Below are positions 26,236 to 35,210 of a stretch of DNA of 64,000 nt, in pieces. This DNA comes from Desulfovibrio aminophilus DSM 12254. GTDB taxonomy: Bacteria > Desulfobacterota > Desulfovibrionia > Desulfovibrionales > Desulfovibrionaceae. Below the pieces are notes generated by a model. It did no database searches, had not been told where the DNA came from, and was given only the letters and a program-made list of their open reading frames with translations. The position numbers and the translations under genes are program-made. Location: NCBI RefSeq assembly GCF_000422565.1, contig NZ_AUMA01000003.1, positions 329,461-393,460 of the forward strand. Reading direction: 5' to 3'. Position 1 is the stretch's first letter. Each line of letters starts with the position of its first letter.

Positions 26236-26742
26236 ATGGACCGCCGCGTCATCGAACGACTGAAGGAAGCCTTCGCCCTGGACCTGTACGAAACCGTGCG
26301 CGCCGCCCGCCAGGTGCGGGGCGAGAAGGTCTTCCGCCATACGCTCTACGAAGATGGACAGGCCGTCTTCTGCGGTTTCTATCCCAAGGCCGAGTTGCTG
26401 GAGTTCCCGGGCGTGGACGAGGAGTTCATCTCCCGCCTGTCCACCTTCAACCTCCTGGGCGTGATCACCGACGGGGTCACCCGCTTGGACCTTTTCCTCC
26501 TGGCCGGACGGAACAAGCCCTTCACGGCGGCGGAGTCGCACAAGGACATCGCCAAGCTGCTGCGCGAACCTGAATTGGCCCGCTTCCTGGACGCCTATTT
26601 CAAGCTTCGGGACGTGTGCCTGGACATCTATACCATGACCTTGGAGCAGTTCATGGACGCCGTGTCCGACGAAGTGGCCCGGAACACACCCATCGCGGAG
26701 TTGCAGCGCGTGGACATGCTCATGGGCGAGAAGGGGGAGTGA
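26236..26742 (+). CDS. Uncharacterised protein of 168 residues
   Basis: Not recognised. A soluble, mostly helical protein with no signal peptide, cysteine cluster or membrane segment. Short blocks that may help a search are FCGFYPKAELLEFPG and KPFTAAESHKDIA. It sits 12 bases after the UbiD gene and 7 bases before the M48 protease gene, so it is probably in one transcript with both. Codon use matches its neighbours, supporting a real gene. Confidence 0.78.
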   Translation: MDRRVIERLKEAFALDLYETVRAARQVRGEKVFRHTLYEDGQAVFCGFYPKAELLEFPGVDEEFISRLSTFNLLGVITDGVTRLDLFLLAGRNKPFTAAESHKDIAKLLREPELARFLDAYFKLRDVCLDIYTMTLEQFMDAVSDEVARNTPIAELQRVDMLMGEKGE

Positions 26743-26749
26743 GAAGGCC

Positions 26750-28081
26750 GTGAATGGACGTTCGCTTGCTCGACGCCTCCCAGGCGGCATGAGCCGCCGC
26801 GATTTTCTGCGGCTGGGCGGCGTGGCCGCCATCGGGCTGCTGGCGGGCTGCGCGGTGAACCCCGTCACCGGCCAGTCGCAGCTCATGTTCATCGACAAGG
26901 ACGACGAGGTCAAGATCGACCGTCAGTACGCTCCTCGCCAGCACTCCAACGACTACGGCGTGGTCCGGGACAAGGCTCTGAACGCCTATGTGAACTCCGT
27001 GGGCCAGACCCTGGCCGCCCGTTCGCACCGGCCGGACATGCCGTATTCCTTTCAGGCGGTCAGCGCCACCTACGTCAACGCCTACACCTTTCCCGGCGGC
27101 AACATCGCCTGCACAAGGGGCATCCTGGTGGGCCTGCGCAACGAGGCCGAACTGGCCGCCTTGCTGGGACACGAGATTGGGCACGTGAACGCCCGGCACA
27201 CGGCCGCGCGCATGAGCCAGGGCGTCCTGGCCCAATTGCTCCTGGGGGGAGCCGGGGCCGTGGCCGGAGGTGGAGCCTTGGGCCAGGTGGTCCAGGGGCT
27301 CGGCGGGCTCGGGGTCAGCGCCATGCTGGCCAGCTACAGCCGAGACGATGAGCGTCAGGCCGACGAACTGGGCATGGAGTATATGGTCCGCGCGGGTTAC
27401 AATCCCTTGGGCGAGGTCCAGCTCATGGAGTTCCTCATGGCCCAACACAAGGACAGGCCGAATGCCCTGGAGACTCTGTTCGCCACCCACCCCATGAGCG
27501 ACGAGCGCCGGGCCGACGCGATCCGGCGGACCGAGACCCAGTACGCCCAGGTGCGCGACCTTCCGTTCCTTGAGGCCCGCTACATGGACAACACGGCCTC
27601 GTTGCGCAAACAGGCCGGAGCCATCCGGGCCATGCAGGACGGCGACAAGTACATGGCCAAGAAGAACTACGGCGAGGCGGCCCAGGCCTATGACGCGGCC
27701 CTGGCGGCGGCCCCTGGGGACTACGCCGGGCTGCTCATGATGGCCAAATGTCAGGCGGCCATGGAGCGCTGGCGCGATGCCCGCCAGTTCGCCAGGCTCG
27801 CCCGTCAGGCCTATCCCGGCGAGGCCCAGGCCGTGCTGGTGGGCGGGCAGATCGCCCTGGCCTCGGACGAGTTCGAACAGGCCTACGTGGATTTCACCGA
27901 ATACAATCGGATATTCCCGGGCAACAACGGACTGAACTTCCTTCGAGGCTATTGCCGCGAGAAACAAGGCCGCACCCGCGACGCGGCGAGCCTGTATAGG
28001 AACTTCCTGCGCAACGGCGGGTCCGGGCAGCAGGCCCAGTACGCCTACGCCAGGCTCGTGCAGTGGGGTTACGTGCGCTGA
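26750..28081 (+). CDS. Tat-exported M48 family metalloprotease lipoprotein with TPR region
   Basis: 443 residues. The N-terminus has a twin-arginine motif SRRDFLRLGG, a hydrophobic stretch and a lipobox LAGC, so it should be a Tat-exported lipoprotein of the periplasm. The M48 zinc motif HEIGH (H141-H145) lies in a Ste24/BepA-like domain, followed near 195-200 by DERQADELG, which supplies the third ligand. The C-terminal third (about 290-440) looks like TPR repeats, as in BepA, which assists outer-membrane protein assembly and quality control. The GTG start gives the longest signal; an ATG 39 bases on is an alternative. It overlaps the convergent Hpt gene by 13 bases. Confidence 0.88.
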   Translation: MNGRSLARRLPGGMSRRDFLRLGGVAAIGLLAGCAVNPVTGQSQLMFIDKDDEVKIDRQYAPRQHSNDYGVVRDKALNAYVNSVGQTLAARSHRPDMPYSFQAVSATYVNAYTFPGGNIACTRGILVGLRNEAELAALLGHEIGHVNARHTAARMSQGVLAQLLLGGAGAVAGGGALGQVVQGLGGLGVSAMLASYSRDDERQADELGMEYMVRAGYNPLGEVQLMEFLMAQHKDRPNALETLFATHPMSDERRADAIRRTETQYAQVRDLPFLEARYMDNTASLRKQAGAIRAMQDGDKYMAKKNYGEAAQAYDAALAAAPGDYAGLLMMAKCQAAMERWRDARQFARLARQAYPGEAQAVLVGGQIALASDEFEQAYVDFTEYNRIFPGNNGLNFLRGYCREKQGRTRDAASLYRNFLRNGGSGQQAQYAYARLVQWGYVR

Positions 28082-28476
28082 ACCCCGGCCCGCAGACCGG
28101 CCACCCGGCCCAGGCGTTCCAGAAGTGCGGAGACGTCACGGACTTCGCCGGCCTCGACGTCCTCCACCATCTCACGCATTGCGTCCAATCCTTCCAGCAG
28201 GATGGAGATGATGCGCCCGGTGGGCGTCAGTTCCCGTCTGCGCATCCGCTCCAGGATGTTCTCCAATTTGTGGGCCAATTCCTCGATGTTGCGCAGATGG
28301 AGCAGATTGGCCCCCGCCTTGATCGAATGGGCCTCGCGGAAGATGCCGTGGATCATGGCCTCATCCGCGTCGCGGCAGTTTTTTTCCAGCACCAACAAAC
28401 CCCGCTCGATGGATGCGAGGCGTTCCCGGCTCTCCTCCACGAAGACGGTGAGGACGTCGTCGCCGTAAGTGGTCAT
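28069..28476 (-). CDS. Stand-alone histidine phosphotransfer (Hpt) protein
   Basis: 135 residues, an Hpt four-helix bundle of the CheA P1 type with phospho-accepting H50 in REAHSIKAGANLL. It relays phosphate between receivers but has no kinase or output domain. There is no kinase beside it; the nearest phosphorelay proteins are the hybrid kinase at 3.5-5.5 kb and the free receiver at 15.4 kb, whose hybrid architecture would need an Hpt. Convergent with, and overlapping, the M48 protease gene. Confidence 0.9.
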   Translation of the reverse strand: MTTYGDDVLTVFVEESRERLASIERGLLVLEKNCRDADEAMIHGIFREAHSIKAGANLLHLRNIEELAHKLENILERMRRRELTPTGRIISILLEGLDAMREMVEDVEAGEVRDVSALLERLGRVAGLRAGVQRT

Positions 28477-28723
28477 GATCGGCTGTCTCCGCTGGGTCGC
28501 GACATGGCTTTCATCCTATGGTATGCTTATCCGCCAAACCCATTCGGCGTCAATGAGGCCCGGCAACGGGCACGACCCGGGATCGGCGTTAGAAAGATCG
28601 AGGCGCGCCGTCGATTCCCTTGACGCCGCCGCCCCCGCCATGCACCTTGCTGGGTGAAGCCGGGACGGTGTGTCCCGACGGCCGACCCGCCGTCGGTCGG
28701 AAGCCTCGGAAGGAGTCATGTTC

Positions 28724-29806
28724 ATGGCCACGTTCCGCAACGACGACGAAACACTGCGCATGAGCGCGGAGGCGGTTCTCGCGGAACGCCGTCGCCTGGG
28801 CCTTGAAGGACTCGTGGGAGGCTTGGAGGCGATATGCATCCGCGTGGAGCCCGACGATTTCGTCCCGGCCGCGCGGGAGTTCCTGGAACGGACCGGTCAT
28901 GTCCTGACGGACGCCTTTGAGGAAGGCGGACAGCGTTGTTGCCTCCTGCGCCTGCCCGGTTCAGCCGATCTGCTCCTGCGGGCAGGTACGGTACGAGACA
29001 ACCCTTTCCGGTCGTATAATTTCGGCCCCAAGTCCGAACATCTACCGGACACCAGACTGGAAACCTTCGTTTTTCGCTGCGGCGACGTGCGGCGCTACGC
29101 GGCGATTCAGAAGGGACGCGGGGTGGAGTTTCTGACCCCGGAGCCGGTGGAGACCGAGGCATCCCTGTTCATCCAGACCCGACCGTCGGTCCATACCGGG
29201 AATTCCTTGGGGTTCGTGCAGTGGAAGGGCGAACCTGGGCGCTACCGCCACGGCGGCTGCGCGGACCTGGTTCTGCCCTTGGAGAAACCTGGAAAGCCTC
29301 ATCTCGCGAATATCCTCGAAGTGGACCATACTGCCACCCGGGTCCATGCTCGAGACCGCGATCCGGCGATTTTGGAGTTCATGGGCCTGACCGCCTACAA
29401 TTTTGATTTCGCGGTCCACGTGGAGTCGCTCAACTCCATCACCAATGTGGCGCGTATGCCCGGCGGCGGCTTCGCCATGGTCTTCACCTCGGGCATTGAA
29501 CCCTATTCCGCGGACGGCTCTTCGGGGCCGACCGAGCAGTACATCCACAACTATGGTCGGCGGGTCCACCACATGGCCTTCCGCTGTCGAGACATCCGGG
29601 CGGTGTTTCCCTCGCTCAAGACCGATGGCATGGAATTTCTCACGGAGCTCGTGGGTTCGCGCGAGGAAGGTCTCAGGCAGACCTTCTCCCGGCCCTCGCA
29701 GCGGACGCTCCTGGTCAACGAGTATATCGAGCGCTACGACGGATTCGACGGCTTTTTCACGAAAAGCAATGTGACGCTCTTGACCAAGGCCACGGAAAAC
29801 CAGTAG
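28724..29806 (+). CDS. 4-hydroxyphenylpyruvate dioxygenase-like protein
   Basis: 360 residues with two vicinal-oxygen-chelate halves. Iron ligands typical of HPPD are visible: H202 in VDHTATRV, H283 in VHHMAF and E333 in VNEYIERYDG, and the C-terminal GFFTKSN resembles the GNFK end of the family. HPPD converts 4-hydroxyphenylpyruvate to homogentisate using O2; hydroxymandelate synthase is a close alternative. The ATG at 28724 is eight bases after AAGGAG; an ATG two codons earlier is too close. It stands alone. An O2-using enzyme in an otherwise anaerobic gene set is notable. Confidence 0.8.
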   Translation: MATFRNDDETLRMSAEAVLAERRRLGLEGLVGGLEAICIRVEPDDFVPAAREFLERTGHVLTDAFEEGGQRCCLLRLPGSADLLLRAGTVRDNPFRSYNFGPKSEHLPDTRLETFVFRCGDVRRYAAIQKGRGVEFLTPEPVETEASLFIQTRPSVHTGNSLGFVQWKGEPGRYRHGGCADLVLPLEKPGKPHLANILEVDHTATRVHARDRDPAILEFMGLTAYNFDFAVHVESLNSITNVARMPGGGFAMVFTSGIEPYSADGSSGPTEQYIHNYGRRVHHMAFRCRDIRAVFPSLKTDGMEFLTELVGSREEGLRQTFSRPSQRTLLVNEYIERYDGFDGFFTKSNVTLLTKATENQ

Positions 29807-29878
29807 GCCGGTTGGCCGCGCCGCGCCCGAGACGGCGCGCGCACGACGCGACTTCGTATTGGAGACGGGACCGGGGGG

Positions 29879-29897
29879 CCCGGCTTCGCCGGTTTTC
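29879..29897 (+). terminator. Short hairpin with T run
   Basis: CCGGC-TTC-GCCGG followed by TTTTC, 73 bases after the dioxygenase-like gene and 40 bases before the next start. Small but well formed. Confidence 0.5.
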
Positions 29898-29936
29898 AGA
29901 AAGGCGAGCACGGCTTTTCCCCGAGCGCACTCAGGC

Positions 29937-32669
29937 ATGACGAACGAACGCCACCTCATACAAATAGAGATCAAAACAAGATCCCATGCTTACGCCGTGC
30001 CTTTTTTGCCGGGGGCCGACGTTCCCGACAACCCGGAAAACGTCGAACGTTGGCGGACCTTTCTGGACATGCTCTCGGCCAAGACACGCGTAGGCGAAGA
30101 TCCGGAAACCAAACAGGTTGGAATTCTCTTCCGCAAGGGAACCTGGCTCGGCGACCTGATCCTGGCCGACGACGTCAAGACTCTCTTCGTCATTCCCTAC
30201 ATTCGCGAGGTGCGCGGCAACCTTGTGGCCCGCAACGCCCGTGTTCGTACGCGCTCCTTCATCCACGCCCTGCGCGTGGCCGGGGACGTGGTGCTGCACC
30301 AGGACATCCTGCGCGAGGACCCTCCTCCTATGGAGCGCGGAGGCGATTTGTCCCTGTCCTGGCCACGAAAGGTGGAGGATCTGCGCGCAACGCCCCAGCG
30401 TCTGGCGGCTTGGGGAGTGGGGGAGCGCTCCCGGTTGCGCATGGAGGAGGGGGTCTTCACCCTGGGCGAGGAGCGTGAAAGCGGTTCGGCGGTGTTCGTT
30501 TTGCGCAACGTGGATTCGGGCCGACATTATGTCTGGGAGTTCAACGCCTGGGAACCTGTGCGGGCCAGCGAACTGGGACAGGAGATTCTGAACCAGGTTT
30601 CGGCGCGCCTGGAGCGTTTCTGCAAGCTTTCGGGACTGGGCGCGGACTTCGTGCTCAAGAACACCAAGAAGATCGGCCACGACATCCGTAAGATTCTGCG
30701 TTACCTTGAATTTCTCGGGCTCGGATCACCGGGCGAATGCCCCCCCGAGGTCGAGGGCGTCCTGTCCGAAGTCGCGGGCATCCTGCGGGATATGGAGAAG
30801 AACGTCTACGGTCCCAACCCCGACGCGCCGAACATCCTGATCATGCTGGACGTGCTCTCGGACCGCCTGGCGGCCAAGGTGCATGCGATCAACGCGGTCC
30901 CCAGGGAGAAGAGACCCGAGGGTCATCTTCAGAACGACTTGGAAATTCTGGCCGCGATTTCGGCCGAGGAAGTGGGTGTCGACGAACTGTTCCGTCACCC
31001 CACTCGTGCGGCCCTGTTCTTCAACGACGTCATGCACTCCGACGAGGGACGCGCGGCCGTGCGCGCGGCTCTGGAGGACTTCGTTTCGGCTCTCGATGCG
31101 GCGCTCGCCGCCGTCGGCGCCGCGGAGGAATTCCCGCTGACGCGGGCTCTGCGTTGGCCCGTGGATACCCTGGCCATGCTCAAGGAGCGGGCGGGGGAGG
31201 GCGTGGCCGCCGTCGAGGATCTGGAATTCGAGCTGGCCCGCCTGGGGGACATCTCGCCCAGAACCCTGCTCCGTTCGGTGCAGCGCGCCATGCAGACCGG
31301 CGGCTACGGCGCCGAGGGTGAGGTCGATCTGCGGCTGCTCGCCGACCTGGACCGTTTCAAGGGGTCACTGGATTCCCTGGCCCAGCAGCCGGGCTTCCTG
31401 CTCAATCTGATCCTGGCCAATTTTCAGTCGCCCATGGTCGAAAATCTGTTGCGTGTCCGCGAGAGCCTGACGGGAGGGGAGCGGGACGAGGACGTGGGCG
31501 TGCGCGTCATCCTGGCCCGGCTCAAGACGTCGCAGCCGCTGGATTTCGTGCGTTTCCTCCAGCGTCGGGTGAACTGGGAGCATTCCGTGGTGCGGCGCTT
31601 CAACCAGAACGCCATGCCGCCGCGCAAAAAAATCGCGGCGACGGGAACGCGACCCGAGGCGTCCTTGGACCCTCGGCCCGACATTCTCGCCCGCCTTGGT
31701 CGCGTCTGCCAGCTGGGCGGCCTGGGCAAGGGCTTCATGGAACCGAGCCCCGCAGCGTTGCAGGCCAACCTGGAAAAGATGCGCGCGGTCATTGAACTTT
31801 GCGTTCTCACCACTGTGGCGCCCGAGGGGGATGCCCGGGCGCTCAAATGCCGGGCTTTGTTGAAGGATTTCGCCAGCCGCCTGCGACTTCTGGAACAGGC
31901 GGCCCGGCGACGCGACGACGCGACCCTGCGCGGGGTTGCCGCCGCCCTGGGGGAAAATTACATGCAGGCCCTCCGGGCGGCCTTGTCCATGGACCGCAAA
32001 CGAATCAGCGCCCTGGAGCTTCTAGGCGACATCAACATGCTGGATCGCTTGGCCAAACAGGATTTGAGCCTGGACGACATCCTGGGCGGCACGGACAAGG
32101 CGCTTTTCTTTCTCAATGCCGTCCTGGAATCCAAAGCCGCCAAACGGGCGATATTCCAACTGGTCAAGCCCCTCAACGACGCCTTGACGGAACTCTTCAA
32201 GGCCCGCCAGGGACTGCGTCTTTCCATGTCCGACGTGCTGCGGCGTTTCGAGCGTGCCAGTCAGGGGCTCACCGCCCGGGTCGTGGGCGAGGAGGCCGCC
32301 CGTATTCTGGAGCACATGCGGACGCTTCTGCTCCGCCTTCGGGCTGAGCCATTGACGCGGGTTTTACCTTCGCTGCGCAAAGCCGCCACGGCCGAAAGCG
32401 GCGAGGCCGGCGAACTGGACGCCGCCCTGCTGGGGCGCATGGAGCGGTTCGAGCGCGGTGGCGTGAGCGGACTCAGCCTGCCCCCCTTGCATGTGGTCCA
32501 ACTTCTGCTGTCCCATCTCGGCCCGCTGGCCGGCGAAGAGATCAAGGTGCTTTCCGGTCGGGGCGAGTTCGAAGGAAAATCCACGCCCGCCATCATCGCC
32601 CTGTCCCTGGACCGGCTGCGTTGGCGCGAGTCCATCATCCAGGCCCACAACACGCTGGCTCGACGTTGA
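29937..32669 (+). CDS. Uncharacterised 910-residue helical protein
   Basis: Not recognised. About 910 residues, soluble, without signal peptide, membrane segment, cysteine motif or obvious nucleotide-binding loop. The N-terminal 110 residues look mixed alpha/beta (VPFLPGADVPDN, KQVGILFRKGTWLGDL), while the rest is rich in leucine, arginine and glutamate with long predicted helices. The ATG at 29937 is the first good start after a hairpin; its ribosome site is weak. No partner is evident from the neighbours, a dioxygenase-like gene before and an ABC transporter after. Confidence 0.75.
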   Translation: MTNERHLIQIEIKTRSHAYAVPFLPGADVPDNPENVERWRTFLDMLSAKTRVGEDPETKQVGILFRKGTWLGDLILADDVKTLFVIPYIREVRGNLVARNARVRTRSFIHALRVAGDVVLHQDILREDPPPMERGGDLSLSWPRKVEDLRATPQRLAAWGVGERSRLRMEEGVFTLGEERESGSAVFVLRNVDSGRHYVWEFNAWEPVRASELGQEILNQVSARLERFCKLSGLGADFVLKNTKKIGHDIRKILRYLEFLGLGSPGECPPEVEGVLSEVAGILRDMEKNVYGPNPDAPNILIMLDVLSDRLAAKVHAINAVPREKRPEGHLQNDLEILAAISAEEVGVDELFRHPTRAALFFNDVMHSDEGRAAVRAALEDFVSALDAALAAVGAAEEFPLTRALRWPVDTLAMLKERAGEGVAAVEDLEFELARLGDISPRTLLRSVQRAMQTGGYGAEGEVDLRLLADLDRFKGSLDSLAQQPGFLLNLILANFQSPMVENLLRVRESLTGGERDEDVGVRVILARLKTSQPLDFVRFLQRRVNWEHSVVRRFNQNAMPPRKKIAATGTRPEASLDPRPDILARLGRVCQLGGLGKGFMEPSPAALQANLEKMRAVIELCVLTTVAPEGDARALKCRALLKDFASRLRLLEQAARRRDDATLRGVAAALGENYMQALRAALSMDRKRISALELLGDINMLDRLAKQDLSLDDILGGTDKALFFLNAVLESKAAKRAIFQLVKPLNDALTELFKARQGLRLSMSDVLRRFERASQGLTARVVGEEAARILEHMRTLLLRLRAEPLTRVLPSLRKAATAESGEAGELDAALLGRMERFERGGVSGLSLPPLHVVQLLLSHLGPLAGEEIKVLSGRGEFEGKSTPAIIALSLDRLRWRESIIQAHNTLARR

Positions 32670-32777
32670 GCCTCCGCCGGGAAAGCGCGCATGTCCGCGC
32701 TCCGGGGCTCCGAGCACGAGGCGCTTCCACGCGTCCGGCACTTGCCGGAAAAAGAGGAAAGTCGTAAGTACGTGCGG

Positions 32778-33704
32778 ATGCGGCGCATCTTCGTGAGCAT
32801 TGTGTGGGCCGGGTTGGTGCTGGCCATGATTCTTCCGTCCGGACGCACGGCCCGGGCCGAGACCGTGCGCATCGGCGTTCTACCGGTGCTGGACGCGCTG
32901 CCTTTGCAGGTGGCCACCCAAGACGGTCTGTTCCTGGAGCAGGGCCTGGACGTGGAGTTGGTTCCGTTCCAGAGCGCCCTGGAGCGGGACATGGCTGCTC
33001 AGGCCGGGCGGATCGACGGTTATTTCGGTGACCTCGTGGCCGCGCTCCTGCTGCTGCGTTCAGACGTGCCCATGCCCGCCCTGCTGGTGTCATATCGCAC
33101 CACCCCGGGCCACCCCATGTTCGCCCTGGTGACCACCCCGGGCCGCAAGGGAGCGACTTTGGCCGACCTCAAGGGCGCGAGCGTGGGCATCTCCACTTCG
33201 ACGATCATCGAATTTCTTCTGGATCGCCTGGAAGCCCGCCACCATCTGCCCAGGGACTACTTCCGGCGGGTGGAGATCAAAAAATTCCCGCTCCGTCTCC
33301 AGATGCTGGCCACGGGCCAGATCGATCTGGCGCTCCTGCCCGAGCCGTTGGTGTCCCTGAACGTGCTCAAGGGCGGTTCCCTGGCGGCCACGGACGGAGA
33401 CCTGAATCTGCCCTTGACCGTGGTCTGTCTGCATGAGCGACTGAGGCCGCAATTCCCGGCCTTCCGCGCGGCCTACGCCGAGGCCCTGGAGCGGCTGACC
33501 CGCGATCCCGAGTCCTACCGAGAACTCATGGTCCGCTCCTGCGCCATTCCCGCGCCCCTCACCGCGCGGTTCCCCGTGCCGCCCTATCCCGCGCCCGTGC
33601 CGCCCACGCGCACCGAACTGGACGACGTCCAGGACTGGATGCTCGACCACGGCCTGCTCCAGGCGCGCATTCCCTTCGAGCGGGCCGTCGCCCTCGCGCA
33701 CTGA
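32778..33704 (+). CDS. ABC transporter substrate-binding protein (NitT/TauT/ThiY-like)
   Basis: About 308 residues. A signal peptide (RRIFVSIVWAGLVLAMIL ending ARA) precedes a periplasmic binding-protein fold of the SsuA/TauA/ThiY class: VRIGVLPVLDALPL, AAQAGRIDGYFGDL, LKGASVGIS and TGQIDLALLPEPL. Ligand cannot be named; sulfonates, nitrogen compounds and pyrimidines are all used by relatives. The ATG at 32778 is chosen; a GTG two codons earlier is equally possible, as neither has a strong ribosome site. It is followed three bases later by its ATPase. Confidence 0.86.
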   Translation: MRRIFVSIVWAGLVLAMILPSGRTARAETVRIGVLPVLDALPLQVATQDGLFLEQGLDVELVPFQSALERDMAAQAGRIDGYFGDLVAALLLLRSDVPMPALLVSYRTTPGHPMFALVTTPGRKGATLADLKGASVGISTSTIIEFLLDRLEARHHLPRDYFRRVEIKKFPLRLQMLATGQIDLALLPEPLVSLNVLKGGSLAATDGDLNLPLTVVCLHERLRPQFPAFRAAYAEALERLTRDPESYRELMVRSCAIPAPLTARFPVPPYPAPVPPTRTELDDVQDWMLDHGLLQARIPFERAVALAH

Positions 33705-33707
33705 GCC

Positions 33708-34445
33708 ATGCTCGAAGCCCTCGGCATCCGCAAGGCCTACCGCTCGGGCGAGGACATCCTGAGCGACGTTTCCCTGACCCTGGCCGAGAACGAGACCCTG
33801 GCCGTGGTGGGCCCGTCGGGTTGCGGCAAGACCACACTGCTCTATCTTCTCTGCGGGCTGGCCCGGCCGGACTCCGGGCGTGTGCTCCTGGACGGCGCGC
33901 CGGTGGTCGGGCCGAATCCCGACATGTCCATCATCCTGCAGGACTATGGCCTGCTGCCCTGGAAGAGCGTCATCGAAAACGTGGCCCTGGGCCTCAAGCT
34001 GCGGGGCATGCCCCAGTTCGAACGCCTGAAACTGGCCCGGGAACAGCTGGCCGAGTTGGGCATCAGCGGCCGCGACCGCGACTGGCCGGGGCGTCTCTCC
34101 GGCGGTGAAAAGCAGCGGGTGGCCATCGCCCGGGCCTTCGTGGGGCGACCCCGACTCCTGCTTATGGACGAGCCCTTTTCCTCCCTGGACGCCCTGACCC
34201 GGGAAAAACTCCAGCATACGCTGCTGGACGTCTGGAGCAGGCGGCGCGTGCCTTACGTGCTCGTGACCCACAGCCTGGAGGAAGCCGTCTTCCTGGGCCG
34301 GCGCATCCTGGTTTTGGCGGGACGGCCCGCCGGGGTGGCCGCGAGTTTCGACAACCCCGGCTTCGGCGACGGGCGCTACCGCGAACGGGACGACTACTTC
34401 GAACTCGTGCGCAGGCTGCGCCGGAGCGTGGAGGATTTGTGGTGA
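33708..34445 (+). CDS. ABC transporter ATP-binding protein (NitT/TauT type)
   Basis: 245 residues with Walker A GPSGCGKTT, Q-loop ILQDYGLLPW, signature LSGGEKQRVAIARAF, Walker B LLLMDEPFSSLDALTR and H-loop VTHSLEEAVFLG. It drives import by the binding protein and permease encoded on either side. Its end overlaps the permease start by 4 to 7 bases. Confidence 0.94.
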   Translation: MLEALGIRKAYRSGEDILSDVSLTLAENETLAVVGPSGCGKTTLLYLLCGLARPDSGRVLLDGAPVVGPNPDMSIILQDYGLLPWKSVIENVALGLKLRGMPQFERLKLAREQLAELGISGRDRDWPGRLSGGEKQRVAIARAFVGRPRLLLMDEPFSSLDALTREKLQHTLLDVWSRRRVPYVLVTHSLEEAVFLGRRILVLAGRPAGVAASFDNPGFGDGRYRERDDYFELVRRLRRSVEDLW

Positions 34446-35203
34446 GCGGTCTGGCCCGCAAGGCCCTGAGCTACGGGCTGGTGGTCCTGGTCCTGGGACT
34501 TCTCTGGCAGGTTCTCTCAGCCTCCTTGGGCTCGGCCGTGCTGCCTCCGCCGCTGGAGGCGGGCGGGGCCTTCATCCGGGCCCTGGGCACGACGGAGTTC
34601 TGGTGCCACTTTTGGGCCAGCTTCGTGCGCGCGGGCCTGGGCATGCTCCTTGCCTTCGCCCTGGCCTTCCCCCTGGGGTTGGTCATGGGCGGATCGCGTC
34701 GCGCCGACGCCCTGTTGGGGCCATTCGTATTGCTCACCTATCCGGTGCCCAAGATCGTGCTCCTGCCCGTGCTCCTGGTGCTCCTGGGCCTGGGCGACGC
34801 GGCCAAGATCGCGATCATCGTCCTGATCCTCGGCTATCAGGTTCTGGTGACCACCCGCGACGGGGTCCGCTCGGTACATCCCAAGTACGTGGACTCGGTG
34901 CGCTCCCTGGGAGGCGGCAGGCTGGACATCCTGCTTGAGGTGCTGCTCCCGGCGGCGCTGCCGCATGGCTTTACGGCCCTGCGTCTCGGCACGGGCGTCT
35001 CGGTCGCGGTTTTGTTCTTCGTGGAGTCGTTTGCCACTACGAGCGGCCTGGGGTATTGCATCATGGACGCCTGGGGCCGCATGGACTACGTGGCCATGTT
35101 CACCGGCATCCTGGGCATGAGCGTCATGGGCGCGGCGCTGTATGAGGCCGCCGACTTGCTGGAGCGCCGGGTCTGCGCCTGGATGCGGGCCGGGCGGCGC
35201 TAG
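34439..35203 (+). CDS. ABC transporter permease (NitT/TauT type)
   Basis: 254 residues with six likely membrane segments and the EAA-type coupling loop VRSLGGGRLDILLEVLLPAALPHGF typical of binding-protein-dependent permeases. The start is one of two adjacent GTG codons (34439 or 34442) overlapping the ATPase gene. Third gene of the transporter operon; phoH follows after 7 bases. Confidence 0.91.
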   Translation: MVSGLARKALSYGLVVLVLGLLWQVLSASLGSAVLPPPLEAGGAFIRALGTTEFWCHFWASFVRAGLGMLLAFALAFPLGLVMGGSRRADALLGPFVLLTYPVPKIVLLPVLLVLLGLGDAAKIAIIVLILGYQVLVTTRDGVRSVHPKYVDSVRSLGGGRLDILLEVLLPAALPHGFTALRLGTGVSVAVLFFVESFATTSGLGYCIMDAWGRMDYVAMFTGILGMSVMGAALYEAADLLERRVCAWMRAGRR

Positions 35204-35210
35204 GAGGCGC

